A stretch of DNA of 64,000 bases from contig NZ_RAHJ01000018.1 in the NCBI RefSeq assembly GCF_003605755.1, positions 434,001 to 498,000 on the forward strand, written 5' to 3'. Positions 8,338 through 18,062 of this stretch are shown in pieces. The notes under the pieces were generated by a model. The model saw only the letters and a program-made list of their open reading frames with translations. It had not been told where the DNA came from and made no database searches. The DNA is from Tsuneonella suprasediminis (GTDB taxonomy: Bacteria; Pseudomonadota; Alphaproteobacteria; Sphingomonadales; Sphingomonadaceae). Position numbers and translations under genes: made by a program. The stretch's first letter is position 1. Every line of letters begins with the position of its first letter.

Positions 8338-10011
8338 GCGCGTCAGTTTCTTGTACGCAAGGCGCGTAGGCCGATCTGCCGCATCGCCAAGGCGGCGGCG
8401 CTTGTCTTCTTCATAAGCTTCGAAGTTGCCTTCGAACCATTCGACATGGCTGTTACCTTCGAAGGCGAGGATATGTGTTGCCAAACGATCGAGGAAGAAG
8501 CGATCGTGGCTGATGACCACAGCACAACCGGCGAAGTTTTCAATCGCCTCTTCCAGTGCGCCCAGTGTTTCCACATCGAGATCGTTGGTCGGTTCGTCGA
8601 GCAGCAGAACGTTGCCGCCCTGCTTCAGCATCTTGGCCATGTGCACACGATTGCGTTCACCGCCGGATAGCTTGCCGACGTTTTTCTGCTGGTCCTGACC
8701 CTTGAAGTTGAACGCCCCGACATAGGCACGTGTGCTCATGTCGTGGCCATTGACCTTCATGTAATCGAGTCCGTCGGAAATTTCCTGCCACACGTTGTTC
8801 GATGCAGTCAGATCGTCGCGGCTTTGGTCGACATAGCCGAGCCGCACGGTGTCGCCGATTTCCAGCGTCCCGCTGTCGGGCTGCTCCTGGCCGGTGATAA
8901 TGCGGAACAGGGTCGATTTACCTGCGCCGTTGGGTCCGATCACACCGACAATCCCGCCGGGGGGCAGCATGAATGACAAGTCTTCGAACAGAAGCTTGTC
9001 GCCATATGCCTTGGTGATGCCTTTCGCTTCGATGACTTTGCCGCCGAGCCGTTCGGGCACCTGAATGACGATCTGCGCCTTCCCCGGCTTGCGATCGTTC
9101 TGCGCGTCCTGCAATTGCTCGAACTTGCGGATACGAGCCTTGGACTTGGTCTGCCGTGCGCTTGGCGTCTGGCGAATCCATTCCAGTTCGCGGCTGAGCT
9201 GCTTCTGGCGACCCGATTCCTCTCGATCTTCCTGCTCCAGACGCTTGGCCTTCTTTTCGAGATAGGTCGAATAGTTGCCTTCGTATGGGAAGTACTTCCC
9301 GCGATCGAGTTCGAGAATCCAGCCGACTACGTTATCGAGGAAGTAGCGATCGTGGGTGATCATCAGAACCGCCCCCGCATATTCCTTCAGATGGTTTTCC
9401 AGCCATTCGACCGATTCAGCATCAAGGTGGTTGGTCGGTTCGTCAAGCAGCAGGATCGACGGCTTCTGAATCAGTAGCCGGGTCAATGCGACGCGGCGCT
9501 TTTCACCACCCGACAGGTTGCTGACTTCCCAGTCGCCCGGTGGGCAGCGCAGTGCCTCCATCGCGATTTCGAGCTGGTTGTCGAGAGTCCACCCGTCAAC
9601 TGCGTCTATTTCTTCCTGAAGAGTGCCCATTTCCATCATCAGATCGTCGAAATCTTCGCGATCCGGGTCACCCATCAGGCCGGTGATTTCGTTGAAACGA
9701 TCAACCTTGTCCGCCACTTCGCGCGCGCCGTCTTTGACATTTTCGAGGACGGTCTTGCTCTCGTCGAGATGCGGTTCCTGCGGCAGATAGCCGACGGTGA
9801 TGTTCTCACCCGGCCATGCTTCGCCCGTGAAATCGGTGTCGATCCCGGCCATGATTTTCATCAGGGTCGACTTACCCACCCCGTTGGGGCCGACGATGCC
9901 GATTTTAGCACCCTGATAGAATTGCAGATTGATGTCCGACAGAACCGGCTTCTGTGCGCCGGGGAAAGTCTTGGTCATGTTCTTCATGACGAATGCATAT
10001 TGGGCGGCCAT
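8338..10011 (-). CDS. ettA: Energy-dependent translational throttle protein EttA (ABC-F)
   Basis: An ABC-F ATPase of about 558 residues, the normal EttA length. Both ATPase cassettes are complete: Walker A GPNGVGKST and GPNGAGKST, signatures LSGGEKRR and LSGGERNR, and Walker B LLLDEPTNHLD and LLLDEPTNDLD. The inter-domain linker rich in Lys, Arg and Glu is present. EttA binds the ribosomal E site and slows the first steps of elongation when ADP is high. The start at 10011 gives MAAQYAFVMKNMTKTFPG, the family N-terminus; 25 further in-frame codons upstream do not fit. The exact stop is at the left end of the open frame near 8335-8340. Confidence 0.95.
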
Positions 10012-10137
10012 CAGTCGTCCTTCGGATGTCGCTGGGATGTGAGAAAACGTGTGGCGGCAGATAGGAGGAGTCAGGCAGAAGGGCAAGCGCGGTTAAAGGG
10101 CTTGGCACTATCAACTGATGCCGATAGCTAAGCCTTC

Positions 10138-11514
10138 ATGCAGAAAACCATTTTCGCGCTTGTCGCACTGTCGCTTGCATCCCCGCTTCAGGCCACTTCG
10201 CCCAAGCAGCCAACGGTGGAGGCTGTCGCTGATAAGATGCTTGAAAGCGATACGGTGGCATGGAATTTCGTCGAAGGGGTCACGACCGAAATCGGGCCGC
10301 GAATGGCGGGGACGGAGGCAGAAGCGCGTGCCCGCGATTGGGCACAGGCATGGCTGAACGCCAACGGTTTTGCCAATGTGAAGGTCGAAACCTTTCCCAT
10401 TCAGGGCTGGGTGCGCGGGGAAGAGAAGGCATGGGTTGTTTCCCCCTTCGCGCAACCGCTGACGATTACTGCACTGGGGCGTAGTGTCGCCACTCCGCCT
10501 GACGGAGTAACGGGCGAAGTGGCCTATTTCCCGAGCTATGCTGCGCTGGAGGCAGCACCTGAGGGTAGCCTTAAGGGAAAGATCGCTTTCATCGATCATC
10601 ATATGAAGCGCACGCAAGACGGGTCGGGTTATGGCTTTGCCGGCCCCGCGCGGTGGACCGGTCCGGGGCTGGCGGCGAGCAAAGGGGCACTCGCAACGGT
10701 TATCCGTTCCATCGGTACGGAAAATCACCGGACTCCCCATGCGGGCGGAACGAGCTTTCCCGATGGGGTTGCCGCTACACCGGCAGGGGCATTGTCCAAT
10801 CCCGATGCCGACAATCTCGTGCGGATGATCAAGCGGGGTAAGCCGCTCACGCTCCGGCTGGTGTTGACGCCAAAGGATTTGGGTGTTGTCGAAAGCGGCA
10901 ATGTGACCGGGGAAATCATCGGGCGCGATCCCTCGCTGCCTCCGGTTTTGCTCGCTTGCCATCTCGATAGCTGGGATCTGGGTACAGGTGCGATAGACGA
11001 TGGAGCCGGATGCGGGATTGCGGCCGCCGCTGCGAAAGGCGTTGCCGCGGCAGGACAGCCCCTGCGGACGATTCGCGTGTTATTCGCCGGTTCGGAAGAA
11101 ACCGGGCTATGGGGATCGAAAGCCTATGCCACTGCTCATAAGGGTGAGAAGATCGCTGTCGGGATCGAGAGCGATTTCGGTGCCGACCGCATCTGGCGGA
11201 TCGATACCAATTTCACGGAAAGCAACCCTGCGCTTTATAAGCGACTGGCGGACGCAGTCGCACGGTTCGGAGTCACGGCAGGCAAGGACGAAGCCAATGG
11301 TGGTGCTGACCTGAACCTGGCGCGGGAATCATGGGCGGCAATCATCGATCTTAACCAGGATGGCACGCATTACTTCGATCTGCACCACACACCTGACGAC
11401 ACACTCGACAAGATCGATCCCGCAGCCTTGCGGCAAAATGTTGCTGTATGGACTCAGGTGACGGGCATTCTGGCCAACGAAAGTGGTATGATCAAACCTG
11501 CTGATCAGAACTGA
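10138..11514 (+). CDS. Secreted M28 family zinc peptidase
   Basis: A 458-residue exported peptidase with a signal peptide (1-19, ending LQA). The di-zinc site of M28 is visible: H275 and D277 in HLDSWD, D288 in DDGAG, E320/E321 in SEETGLWGS, D346, and a His in HHTPDD near residue 425. A PA-like insert lies between about residues 100 and 250. The pattern resembles carboxypeptidase Q/aminopeptidase-type members that cleave short peptides in the periplasm or outside. It is divergent from ettA and stands just left of the catabolic island, to whose peptide-degrading theme it may belong. Confidence 0.88.
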   Translation: MQKTIFALVALSLASPLQATSPKQPTVEAVADKMLESDTVAWNFVEGVTTEIGPRMAGTEAEARARDWAQAWLNANGFANVKVETFPIQGWVRGEEKAWVVSPFAQPLTITALGRSVATPPDGVTGEVAYFPSYAALEAAPEGSLKGKIAFIDHHMKRTQDGSGYGFAGPARWTGPGLAASKGALATVIRSIGTENHRTPHAGGTSFPDGVAATPAGALSNPDADNLVRMIKRGKPLTLRLVLTPKDLGVVESGNVTGEIIGRDPSLPPVLLACHLDSWDLGTGAIDDGAGCGIAAAAAKGVAAAGQPLRTIRVLFAGSEETGLWGSKAYATAHKGEKIAVGIESDFGADRIWRIDTNFTESNPALYKRLADAVARFGVTAGKDEANGGADLNLARESWAAIIDLNQDGTHYFDLHHTPDDTLDKIDPAALRQNVAVWTQVTGILANESGMIKPADQN

Positions 11515-11583
11515 CGTCAGCGAGTTGCGCGGCGGTAAGGAAGTCTGTTTGCCAAGGTGAGCGTCCTGGTGCAGAAATAACCA

Positions 11584-12495
11584 GTGGTGAATTCCGACGA
11601 TATCCGGTTCTTTCTGATCCTTGCATCCGAGCCGACGCTGGCCGCCGGTGCGCGGCGTCTTGATATCTCTCCCTCGGCAGTCACTCAGCGCCTTCGCCTC
11701 ATTGAACAGAGGCTTGGTTTGCGGTTGGTGACACGTTCCGGGCGTTCGCTCGTATTGACCGATGAAGGCAAACTGCTGGCGGAGCGTGGCCCACCAATCG
11801 TCGACGATATCGATGAACTGGTCAGCGACATGCAGGCGCGACGTTCAAATATCACAGGCCATCTGCGCGTGCTCGCCCCGCCAGGTTTCGGGCGACGCTA
11901 CGTCGCACCGCTGGTCGCCAGTTTCGGGGAGGGGAATCCCGGTATCCGGGTCGATCTCGAATTGAGCGACAAGCTGGGGCGACATCTCGACCGGCGCTGG
12001 GATATCGCGATCCATATCGGGCATCTCACCGATATCGGGCTGACAATGCGGAAGCTGGCGCCGAACAGACGTATATTATGCGCTGCCCCATCCTACCTTG
12101 CGGAGCATGGTGCGCCAGAAACACCGGGCGACCTTGCCGGTCACCGCTGCCTGGCTCTACGCGAGAACGAAGAGGATGCCACTTTGTGGCGCTTCTCATC
12201 CTCCGCAGGCGCGATATCGGTTCGGGTTACCCCGTTCCTTGCAACGAACGACGGCGAGATCGTGCGAAGATGGGCGCTGGACGGTAGGGGGATCATTGTC
12301 CGTTCGGAGTGGGATGTGGCAGACGATATCGTTTCGGGCCGACTGGTCCCGTTGCTGGAGGACTATGCCATTGCGAATGCCGATGTGGTCGTGCTTGTCG
12401 GGCCAGCGGCGTCGCGGGCTGGCAGGACACAGGCTTTTCTCGATTATCTCGCACAGGCCATGTCGCCGCCGCCGTGGCGTGGGTTAAATAGTTAA
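11584..12495 (+). CDS. LysR family transcriptional regulator
   Basis: A 303-residue regulator with an N-terminal winged HTH (residues 3-60, containing ARRLDISPSAVTQRL) and a C-terminal periplasmic-binding-like effector domain starting near residue 92 (LRVLAPPGFGRRYV). Start codon is GTG at 11584. It belongs to the LysR subgroup that resembles DsdC/GcvA-type activators of neighbouring genes. Its neighbour to the right is a convergent Lrp gene, so its target is uncertain; it may act on the island or on the M28 peptidase gene. Confidence 0.88.
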   Translation: MVNSDDIRFFLILASEPTLAAGARRLDISPSAVTQRLRLIEQRLGLRLVTRSGRSLVLTDEGKLLAERGPPIVDDIDELVSDMQARRSNITGHLRVLAPPGFGRRYVAPLVASFGEGNPGIRVDLELSDKLGRHLDRRWDIAIHIGHLTDIGLTMRKLAPNRRILCAAPSYLAEHGAPETPGDLAGHRCLALRENEEDATLWRFSSSAGAISVRVTPFLATNDGEIVRRWALDGRGIIVRSEWDVADDIVSGRLVPLLEDYAIANADVVVLVGPAASRAGRTQAFLDYLAQAMSPPPWRGLNS

Positions 12496-12510
12496 CTGCG
12501 TTACAGCTGA

Positions 12511-13056
12511 TCAGAGTACGGCCTGAAGCGGGATGCCACCGGTGGTTTTGACCATCTTGGTGCAGATGTAGGTGCAATAGCGCTCGATCCCGATGTCGGC
12601 CACGAGCAGGTCCTCGATGATTTCCTGATAGCTTTCGATGTCGGTCGTTATCACCTTGAGAAGGTAGTCAATTCCACCGCCCAGCGCATAGCATTCCGCG
12701 ACTGGGCCGAGTTTGGCGACGTGTCGTTCGAAACGGTCGAAATCGTATATCCGGTGGCTCTTCAGAGTCAGCTCTGCGAAAAACACTTCATATTGCGCCA
12801 GAACGCGGACGTTGATGTTCGCGTGATAGGACAGAATAAGCTTCTGTTGTTCCAGCCGACGCATACGTTCGAAGCAGGCGCTGGCTGAAAGATTGACCCG
12901 TTCGGCCAGCTGACTTTTGCTGATGCGTCCGTCTTGCTGAAGATTCTTCAGAATTTCGAGATCGATTGAATCGAGAGCTATCCGCGGCGCAGAAGACCGG
13001 GTCCGGCTCGCCGGAGGATGGGAGGACTGGATCGGCGCGACAGAGAGACAGTTCAT
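12511..13056 (-). CDS. Lrp/AsnC regulator, DoeX-like
   Basis: About 181 residues from ATG 13056: an HTH (LDSIDLEILKNLQQDGRISK, then LSASACFERMRRLE) and a RAM effector domain with ECYALGGGIDYLLKV. This RAM sequence resembles the AsnC/DoeX regulators beside ectoine degradation genes, as I recall them. The frame opens further up to a GTG at 13098. The gene is divergent from eutC, with a 17-bp palindrome between them, so control of the eutCB operon is the simplest reading. Confidence 0.88.
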   Translation of the reverse strand: MNCLSVAPIQSSHPPASRTRSSAPRIALDSIDLEILKNLQQDGRISKSQLAERVNLSASACFERMRRLEQQKLILSYHANINVRVLAQYEVFFAELTLKSHRIYDFDRFERHVAKLGPVAECYALGGGIDYLLKVITTDIESYQEIIEDLLVADIGIERYCTYICTKMVKTTGGIPLQAVL

Positions 13057-13511
13057 AGGGCGGAGACTATCATGGGGTTTGTGAAACACAAATTTCACAA
13101 AACTGATAAAAAACGTTATTATACAATAGGTTTTGCAATTTTTCCGGGCAAATTAAGCAATACTAAATCAATGATTTAGCTATCCGGTAATGTCAAAATT
13201 TCGGCTGCCGCGAACGTCCGTGACGGCCGCCGCAGGCGTACCTGACCGAGGGCGAAGGAGATTCTTTCGACCATCTTACTGTCGGCTCATGATGTTTTGG
13301 CGAGCCGCTCGATTGGTCTGCCGAATTTAGTTCGGCCAGCGGGGGCAATTACCAAAAGTTCGATGTTCGAATGTCCTTACGGTGCTGGCGGTAGCAAGGT
13401 CTTCGCTCAACCGTTGGCCCTGCTGTCGATTATTGCGCGCAGCTTTGGGGCAGCTTCGTGCGCGATATTCCAGTTATCGTCACCGCTTATACTCAACGGA
13501 CACTTACTTTC
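13057..13511. other. Divergent regulatory region between doeX-like gene and eutC
   Basis: This 455-bp gap is AT-rich for its first ~130 bp and contains the palindrome at 13163-13179. The remainder toward eutC is GC-rich and shows only short frames without support; I see no RNA gene in it. Its length leaves room for several Lrp dimers, as is typical of these regulators. Confidence 0.5.
13163..13179. promoter_or_regulatory. Palindrome, candidate Lrp-type operator
   Basis: CTAAATCA-A-TGATTTAG, perfect 8-nt arms with one central base, in an AT-rich stretch about 107 bp before the Lrp start and 333 bp before eutC. Lrp-family sites are 15-17 bp AT-rich palindromes, so it fits autoregulation by the adjacent Lrp protein. 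Confidence 0.5.
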
Positions 13512-14486
13512 ATGTCAGGACATTCGATAACGATCGTCAGCGGATCGGCAGCTCAGAAAGTGGTGAGTCATGCCGATGCCATCGGTTTGATGCGGGAAGC
13601 TTTCATCAGTCTTGATGCCGGTCAGTCGCTCAACTTCGCTGGCGCGCGCGGTCATGGTTCCGATCCTGCAACGCGTTTCGGGGCGAAACCGGGATACGAT
13701 GCAATCAACCGTGTGCCGGGATTGAAGATCGGGAGTTACTGGCCGGGCAACATGGCACACGGTTTGCTCAACCATGGATCGACCACTGTCCTGCTGGACG
13801 ATGCCACTGGTTTCCCGACAGCTATTGTCGAAGCATCCTGGCTGAACGGCCTGCGAACTGCGGCCTCCGATGCCGTAGGTGTCGAAGCTCTGTCGCGACC
13901 GGATTCACGGGTGTTGGCGATCATCGGCACGGGCAATCAGGCGTGGCACGACGCCAAGGCAATTTCGCTGGTTCGACCGATCGAGCAGATCCTGATCGCA
14001 GGACGCAATCGGGAGGCCGCGAAAGAGCTTGCCGAAAAACTTCAGGCGGATGGTATCGCTGCCGAGCCGACTGATATTGCGGACGCGCTGGCGCAAGCGG
14101 ATATTGTTGCGACAACGACCCCTTCGCGTGCGAAGTTATTCGACGCTGCCGATATTCGGCCCGGCACACATATATCGGCAATGGGCGCCGATGGGCCGGG
14201 AAAGCAGGAACTGCCAGTCGAACTTGCTGCCCGCGCGCAATTGTTTGCGGACGAGCCGGGACAATCGCTTGTCATTGGCGAATTTCAGTATCTGGCCGGT
14301 ACGCCGGATGCGGAGCGGATCACCGCTATCGGTGCGGTTCTGCGAGGGGCAGCCGAAGGTCGCGCATCGCCGGATAGCACGACGATCTACGACAGTTCGG
14401 GGATCGGCCTGCAGGATCTGGTGATTGCGTCCTTCGCTTTGTCGCAGGCGCGCGCGGCAGGTATTGCACAGGAGGTCGAATTTTGA
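13512..14486 (+). CDS. eutC: Ornithine cyclodeaminase-family reductase, EutC/BhcD-like
   Basis: A 324-residue member of the ornithine cyclodeaminase/mu-crystallin family with an NAD(P)-binding motif GTGNQAWHD near residues 138-146. Within this family, the neighbours decide function: beside a beta-hydroxyaspartate dehydratase-like gene and a threonine-aldolase-like gene it matches EutC of hydroxyectoine catabolism and BhcD, iminosuccinate reductase of the beta-hydroxyaspartate cycle, which makes L-aspartate. I use ATG 13512; upstream residues are non-conserved. Its stop overlaps the next start (TTGA at 14483-14486). Confidence 0.85.
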   Translation: MSGHSITIVSGSAAQKVVSHADAIGLMREAFISLDAGQSLNFAGARGHGSDPATRFGAKPGYDAINRVPGLKIGSYWPGNMAHGLLNHGSTTVLLDDATGFPTAIVEASWLNGLRTAASDAVGVEALSRPDSRVLAIIGTGNQAWHDAKAISLVRPIEQILIAGRNREAAKELAEKLQADGIAAEPTDIADALAQADIVATTTPSRAKLFDAADIRPGTHISAMGADGPGKQELPVELAARAQLFADEPGQSLVIGEFQYLAGTPDAERITAIGAVLRGAAEGRASPDSTTIYDSSGIGLQDLVIASFALSQARAAGIAQEVEF

Positions 14487-15442
14487 CCGATCTTGCAATT
14501 GCCCCCGGCGATGTCATCCGCGCGGCGGCGCGCATTTCGGAGTTTGTAAATCGTACCCCGGTTCTCACTTCGCGTCGGCTGAACGAACTTCTTGGTACAG
14601 AGCTGTTTTTCAAATGCGAAAACATGCAGCGTATCGGCGCGTTCAAAGCGCGTGGCGCACACAATGCCGTGCTCGCTCTCTCGCCTGAGAAAGCTGCACG
14701 AGGCGTACTCACGCATTCATCGGGCAATCACGCCGCGGCGCTGGCACTGGCCGCGCGTAGCAGATCGATCGACGCGATAATCGTCATGCCGGAGAACGCC
14801 CCGGCGGCGAAGGTCGCATCGGTCCGTCGGCTCGGCGGAGAAATCCATTTTTGTGAACCGACTATCGATGCGCGGGAAGCCACAGCCGCGGCGCTGATGG
14901 AAGAGCGGGGCGCAACTCTGGTCCCCCCCTACAACGACCCGATGGTTATGGCGGGCCAAGGAACGGCAGCGATGGAACTGCTGGAGGAAATCCCCGGAAT
15001 CGACGCGATACTCGCTCCGGTTGGCGGCGGCGGTCTGATGGCGGGTACGGCAACGATTGCCCGGTACCTGATGCCAGACATTCAGATCATCGCGACAGAG
15101 CCGGAACAGGCGAACGATGCGTATCTGTCATGGGCCGCTGGGGCACTGGTCGATGCCGATCCGCCCAACACGATTGCCGACGGATTGCGGACGACTCTGG
15201 GCGATAAGAACCTGCCCATATTGCGCGCGCACCTCGATCGTTTCGTGACTGTGAGCGAAAGCGCGATTGTCGATGCGATGCGGCTGGTTTGGGAAGTCCT
15301 CAAAATCGTGATCGAGCCGAGCAGCGCAGTGCCTGTTGCGGCAATTCTCGAAAAGCGGGTCGATCTCGCGAACGCGCGTACGGGGATCATCCTGACGGGC
15401 GGGAACGTCGATCTCGATCACCTGCCGTGGCAATCGCGATGA
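14483..15442 (+). CDS. eutB: PLP-dependent dehydratase, EutB/BhcB-like (threo-3-hydroxyaspartate type)
   Basis: A 319-residue fold-type II PLP enzyme of the threonine dehydratase/serine racemase family. K55 in GAFKARGA is the PLP lysine; SSGNHAAAL and VGGGGLMAG bind the cofactor phosphate region. There is no ACT domain, unlike biosynthetic IlvA. The start is an unusual TTG at 14483, supported by AGGAGG at 14470-14475, seven bases before it, and by coupling to eutC. With that partner the expected reaction is dehydration of 3-hydroxyaspartate to iminosuccinate; plain threonine or serine dehydration remains possible. Confidence 0.87.
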   Translation: MTDLAIAPGDVIRAAARISEFVNRTPVLTSRRLNELLGTELFFKCENMQRIGAFKARGAHNAVLALSPEKAARGVLTHSSGNHAAALALAARSRSIDAIIVMPENAPAAKVASVRRLGGEIHFCEPTIDAREATAAALMEERGATLVPPYNDPMVMAGQGTAAMELLEEIPGIDAILAPVGGGGLMAGTATIARYLMPDIQIIATEPEQANDAYLSWAAGALVDADPPNTIADGLRTTLGDKNLPILRAHLDRFVTVSESAIVDAMRLVWEVLKIVIEPSSAVPVAAILEKRVDLANARTGIILTGGNVDLDHLPWQSR

Positions 15443-15544
15443 TGCCGCCAGACCCACTTCGCAATTCGCAACAGATGTGCCGCCCCATCGCAGGCGGGCA
15501 GCGCATCCGCTTCCAACTCTGAACCGTTTCAAACAGGATATTCC

Positions 15545-16696
15545 ATGTCGCACGATTTCGATGATCTGAACACGCCCTGCCTCTTGCTCGACAGGGACAT
15601 CATCAAGAACAATATCGCACGCATGGCTTCACGCGCGAGTGAACTGGGGGTGGCTCTGCGCCCGCATATCAAGACGCCCAAATCGATTTCGGTGGCTCAG
15701 CTCCTGCGTGACGCCGGTGCGGCCGGTTTCACGACTTCGACGATCCGCGAGACGGAATATCTCGCGCAAGCGGGCTTCGACGACTTGTTTTATGCTGTGC
15801 CGTCCGATGGACGAAAGGCGCAGCGAATTGCGCCCCTGTTGCGCGCCGGGAAAAACGTCACCCTGCTGGTCGATACGCTGCAATCGGCTGAACAGATCGC
15901 TGTCGTCGCGGAATCCGAACAGGTGACTATCGCGATCTGGGTGGAGATCGACGTCGATCATTATCGCACCGGTATCGATCCGAAAGACCCCGATTTCGAT
16001 GCGATTCTGGCCCTGTGCGGCAAGGCATCGCATCTGAATCTGGCGGGGATCATGTCTTATGGCGGGGCATCGTATGGCTGCGCCACCCCGGCGGAAGCAG
16101 CGGCATTGACCGAACGCCATCGTCGCGCGCTTCTGGCTGCATCGGACAAAGTGCAGGCTGCAGGACTGGCAAAGCCCCGATTGAGCTTTGGCTCGTCCCC
16201 GGCCGTTTTGCACGCCGATACGTTGGACGGGATCGATGAAGTACGGTGCGGCATCTACACCTTTCAAGATCTGTTTCAGGCGGGCATCGGTGCCTGCACG
16301 ATTGACGATATCGCCGTGACAGTCCTGGCTACGGTGATCAGCCACGGCAAATCGCTCAACCGCTTCACTGTCGATGCCGGTGCGCTCGCGCTGTCGAAAG
16401 ATCGCAGCACGCAGGGGCGCAGTTTCGACGCCGGCTTCGGGCTGGTGTGCGATGCCGATACCGGCAAACCTATCGGTGATTTGCAGGTCGGAACGGTGAG
16501 CCAGGAACTGGGCCTTGTCACTTCCCCGTCGGGCGCGGTTATCGATCTCACCGATTTTCCGATTGGAAAGCGCGTGCGTATTCTTCCCAATCATGCAGAT
16601 ATGACTGCCGCTGCATATGATACCTATCACATGATCGGTGGTGCGGACGCGGAGGACGTATGGACCAGAACCAACGGATGGGAATCGATTGGCTGA
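15545..16696 (+). CDS. D-threonine aldolase-like PLP enzyme, possible 3-hydroxyaspartate aldolase (BhcC-like)
   Basis: A 383-residue alanine-racemase-fold enzyme. PLP lysine is K43 in RPHIKTPKS. The metal site near the C-terminus is H350-x-D352 (NHADMT), the form of D-threonine aldolases; D-serine dehydratases have H-x-C. Related aldolases split D-threonine or 3-hydroxyaspartate into glycine plus an aldehyde or glyoxylate. It lies 102 bp after eutB in the same direction, giving the dehydratase-reductase-aldolase trio of the beta-hydroxyaspartate cycle (BhcB, D, C); no bhcA-type class V transaminase is in the window. Confidence 0.85.
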   Translation: MSHDFDDLNTPCLLLDRDIIKNNIARMASRASELGVALRPHIKTPKSISVAQLLRDAGAAGFTTSTIRETEYLAQAGFDDLFYAVPSDGRKAQRIAPLLRAGKNVTLLVDTLQSAEQIAVVAESEQVTIAIWVEIDVDHYRTGIDPKDPDFDAILALCGKASHLNLAGIMSYGGASYGCATPAEAAALTERHRRALLAASDKVQAAGLAKPRLSFGSSPAVLHADTLDGIDEVRCGIYTFQDLFQAGIGACTIDDIAVTVLATVISHGKSLNRFTVDAGALALSKDRSTQGRSFDAGFGLVCDADTGKPIGDLQVGTVSQELGLVTSPSGAVIDLTDFPIGKRVRILPNHADMTAAAYDTYHMIGGADAEDVWTRTNGWESIG

Positions 16697-16763
16697 AGAC
16701 GGGAGAGATTTCACGCATTGGTGCCAATACCCTTATTTGGCCGACAGCTGCCGGGATAAAGGT

Positions 16764-18062
16764 ATGATTGTTTCCGATCTATGCCGGGAAGCAATTCGAC
16801 TGGGCGCATGCATCGCGCTGGCGGCAACTGTTTTCAGTGGGCCAGCGCACGCACGCGCACACACGCCGGGTGGTGACAGGCCCAATGCGCTTTCCTGTAC
16901 AGCTAAGCTGGATGACGCGGCGATTGCGGAAATCGATCGTCTGGCGGAAGGTAAAATCCGGTCGGAACAGCTTCCCGGTGGGTTCACCATCGCGCTGGTC
17001 TGCGATGGAAAGATAGTGAAAATGTCGGGGTATGGGTTCGCGGACGAAGCCCATACCATCCGCATGCCTGCCGATGCGGTGTTCCCCGTCGCATCTTTGA
17101 CCAAGACGATGACGGCGTTTCTGGCCGTTAAACTGGCGGCGCGCGGCGTCGTTTCGCTCGATGCGCCGATTGAGCGGTATCTGCCATCCACAGCGCGGCT
17201 CTCGCCATCGCTTGTTGCGCGGCCCGTCACGTTGGAGACGCTGCTGCTGCATACTGCCGGATGGCCACGCGACCCTTCGACGCGCAGGAACCTGCTGGTG
17301 GAATCTCCGCATGGGTTCGATCCGACCATTCTCGATCCCGACAGCGCGACGGTGGACCGCCTCTATACCGCTCTGGCCACGGATCGGGCAGCGGGGCCGC
17401 CCGGTGTCCGGCGGTATTCGAATATGGGCTATGATGTTGCGGGCCATGTGCTCGAACGGGCATCGGGCAAGTCTTACGCGCGGCTATTGTCTGACGAACT
17501 CACCGGCCCGCTTGGGATGACCGATACGGTGGTCGATCGTTTGCAGACGATGGAAGCGCGAGTGCCGGCAGGGTACTCTTTTGATCCGACAGTCCGGCAG
17601 CTATTCCGTACGCCGAACTGGCGGTCCGGCGAGCTGAAGGGCGCTGCGGGTGTCAGTTCGACTGCCCCCGATCTGGCGCGGTATCTTGCTCTGTTGATCG
17701 ATCAGACCCGGTTGAGTGCGGTGTTGGGCGGCACGGAAGCCGTGGACACCCTGTTGCGCCCCCGGCTGGAGTATTTCGACGGGCCGCATGCTCTGTTCGC
17801 GCAGGCGTTGGGCTGGCGGATGAGCCACTTTGGACAATACGGGAACGTCTACAGTCACACCGGGGACGCGGATTCGCACCACGCATTTCTGGCGTTTTCA
17901 CCGGAGAGGCGGGTCGGGCTTGTTGTTCTATCGACCAATGGGAAAGACGCGATGAACGAGCTCGGCGATGACATATTACTGCATCTGTTTCAGCGCATGA
18001 AGCCGCTGGATGCACCTGCCCCATCGCCCTCGATCAATCGCGGCAAGGGGATTTTACAATGA
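16764..18062 (+). CDS. Secreted serine hydrolase of the class C beta-lactamase family
   Basis: 432 residues from ATG 16764, where a typical signal peptide begins (1-30, ending AHA); the frame is open upstream to 16638 but without export features. Catalytic signatures: S111-L-T-K114 (SxxK nucleophile), Y218-S-N (YxN), and an HTG near residue 375 in place of KTG. This family includes EstB esterases, D-aminopeptidases and D-Ala carboxypeptidases as well as beta-lactamases; true AmpC activity is not implied. It starts 68 bp after the aldolase gene and overlaps the next gene by ATGA. Confidence 0.85.
   Translation: MIVSDLCREAIRLGACIALAATVFSGPAHARAHTPGGDRPNALSCTAKLDDAAIAEIDRLAEGKIRSEQLPGGFTIALVCDGKIVKMSGYGFADEAHTIRMPADAVFPVASLTKTMTAFLAVKLAARGVVSLDAPIERYLPSTARLSPSLVARPVTLETLLLHTAGWPRDPSTRRNLLVESPHGFDPTILDPDSATVDRLYTALATDRAAGPPGVRRYSNMGYDVAGHVLERASGKSYARLLSDELTGPLGMTDTVVDRLQTMEARVPAGYSFDPTVRQLFRTPNWRSGELKGAAGVSSTAPDLARYLALLIDQTRLSAVLGGTEAVDTLLRPRLEYFDGPHALFAQALGWRMSHFGQYGNVYSHTGDADSHHAFLAFSPERRVGLVVLSTNGKDAMNELGDDILLHLFQRMKPLDAPAPSPSINRGKGILQ

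Noticed and set aside
13512-16696. Complete beta-hydroxyaspartate cycle
   Set aside because: BhcA and BhcR are missing from the window, so the full cycle cannot be claimed.
16638-16763. Longer start for the serine hydrolase
   Set aside because: It would bury the signal peptide and overlap the aldolase gene by 59 bp.
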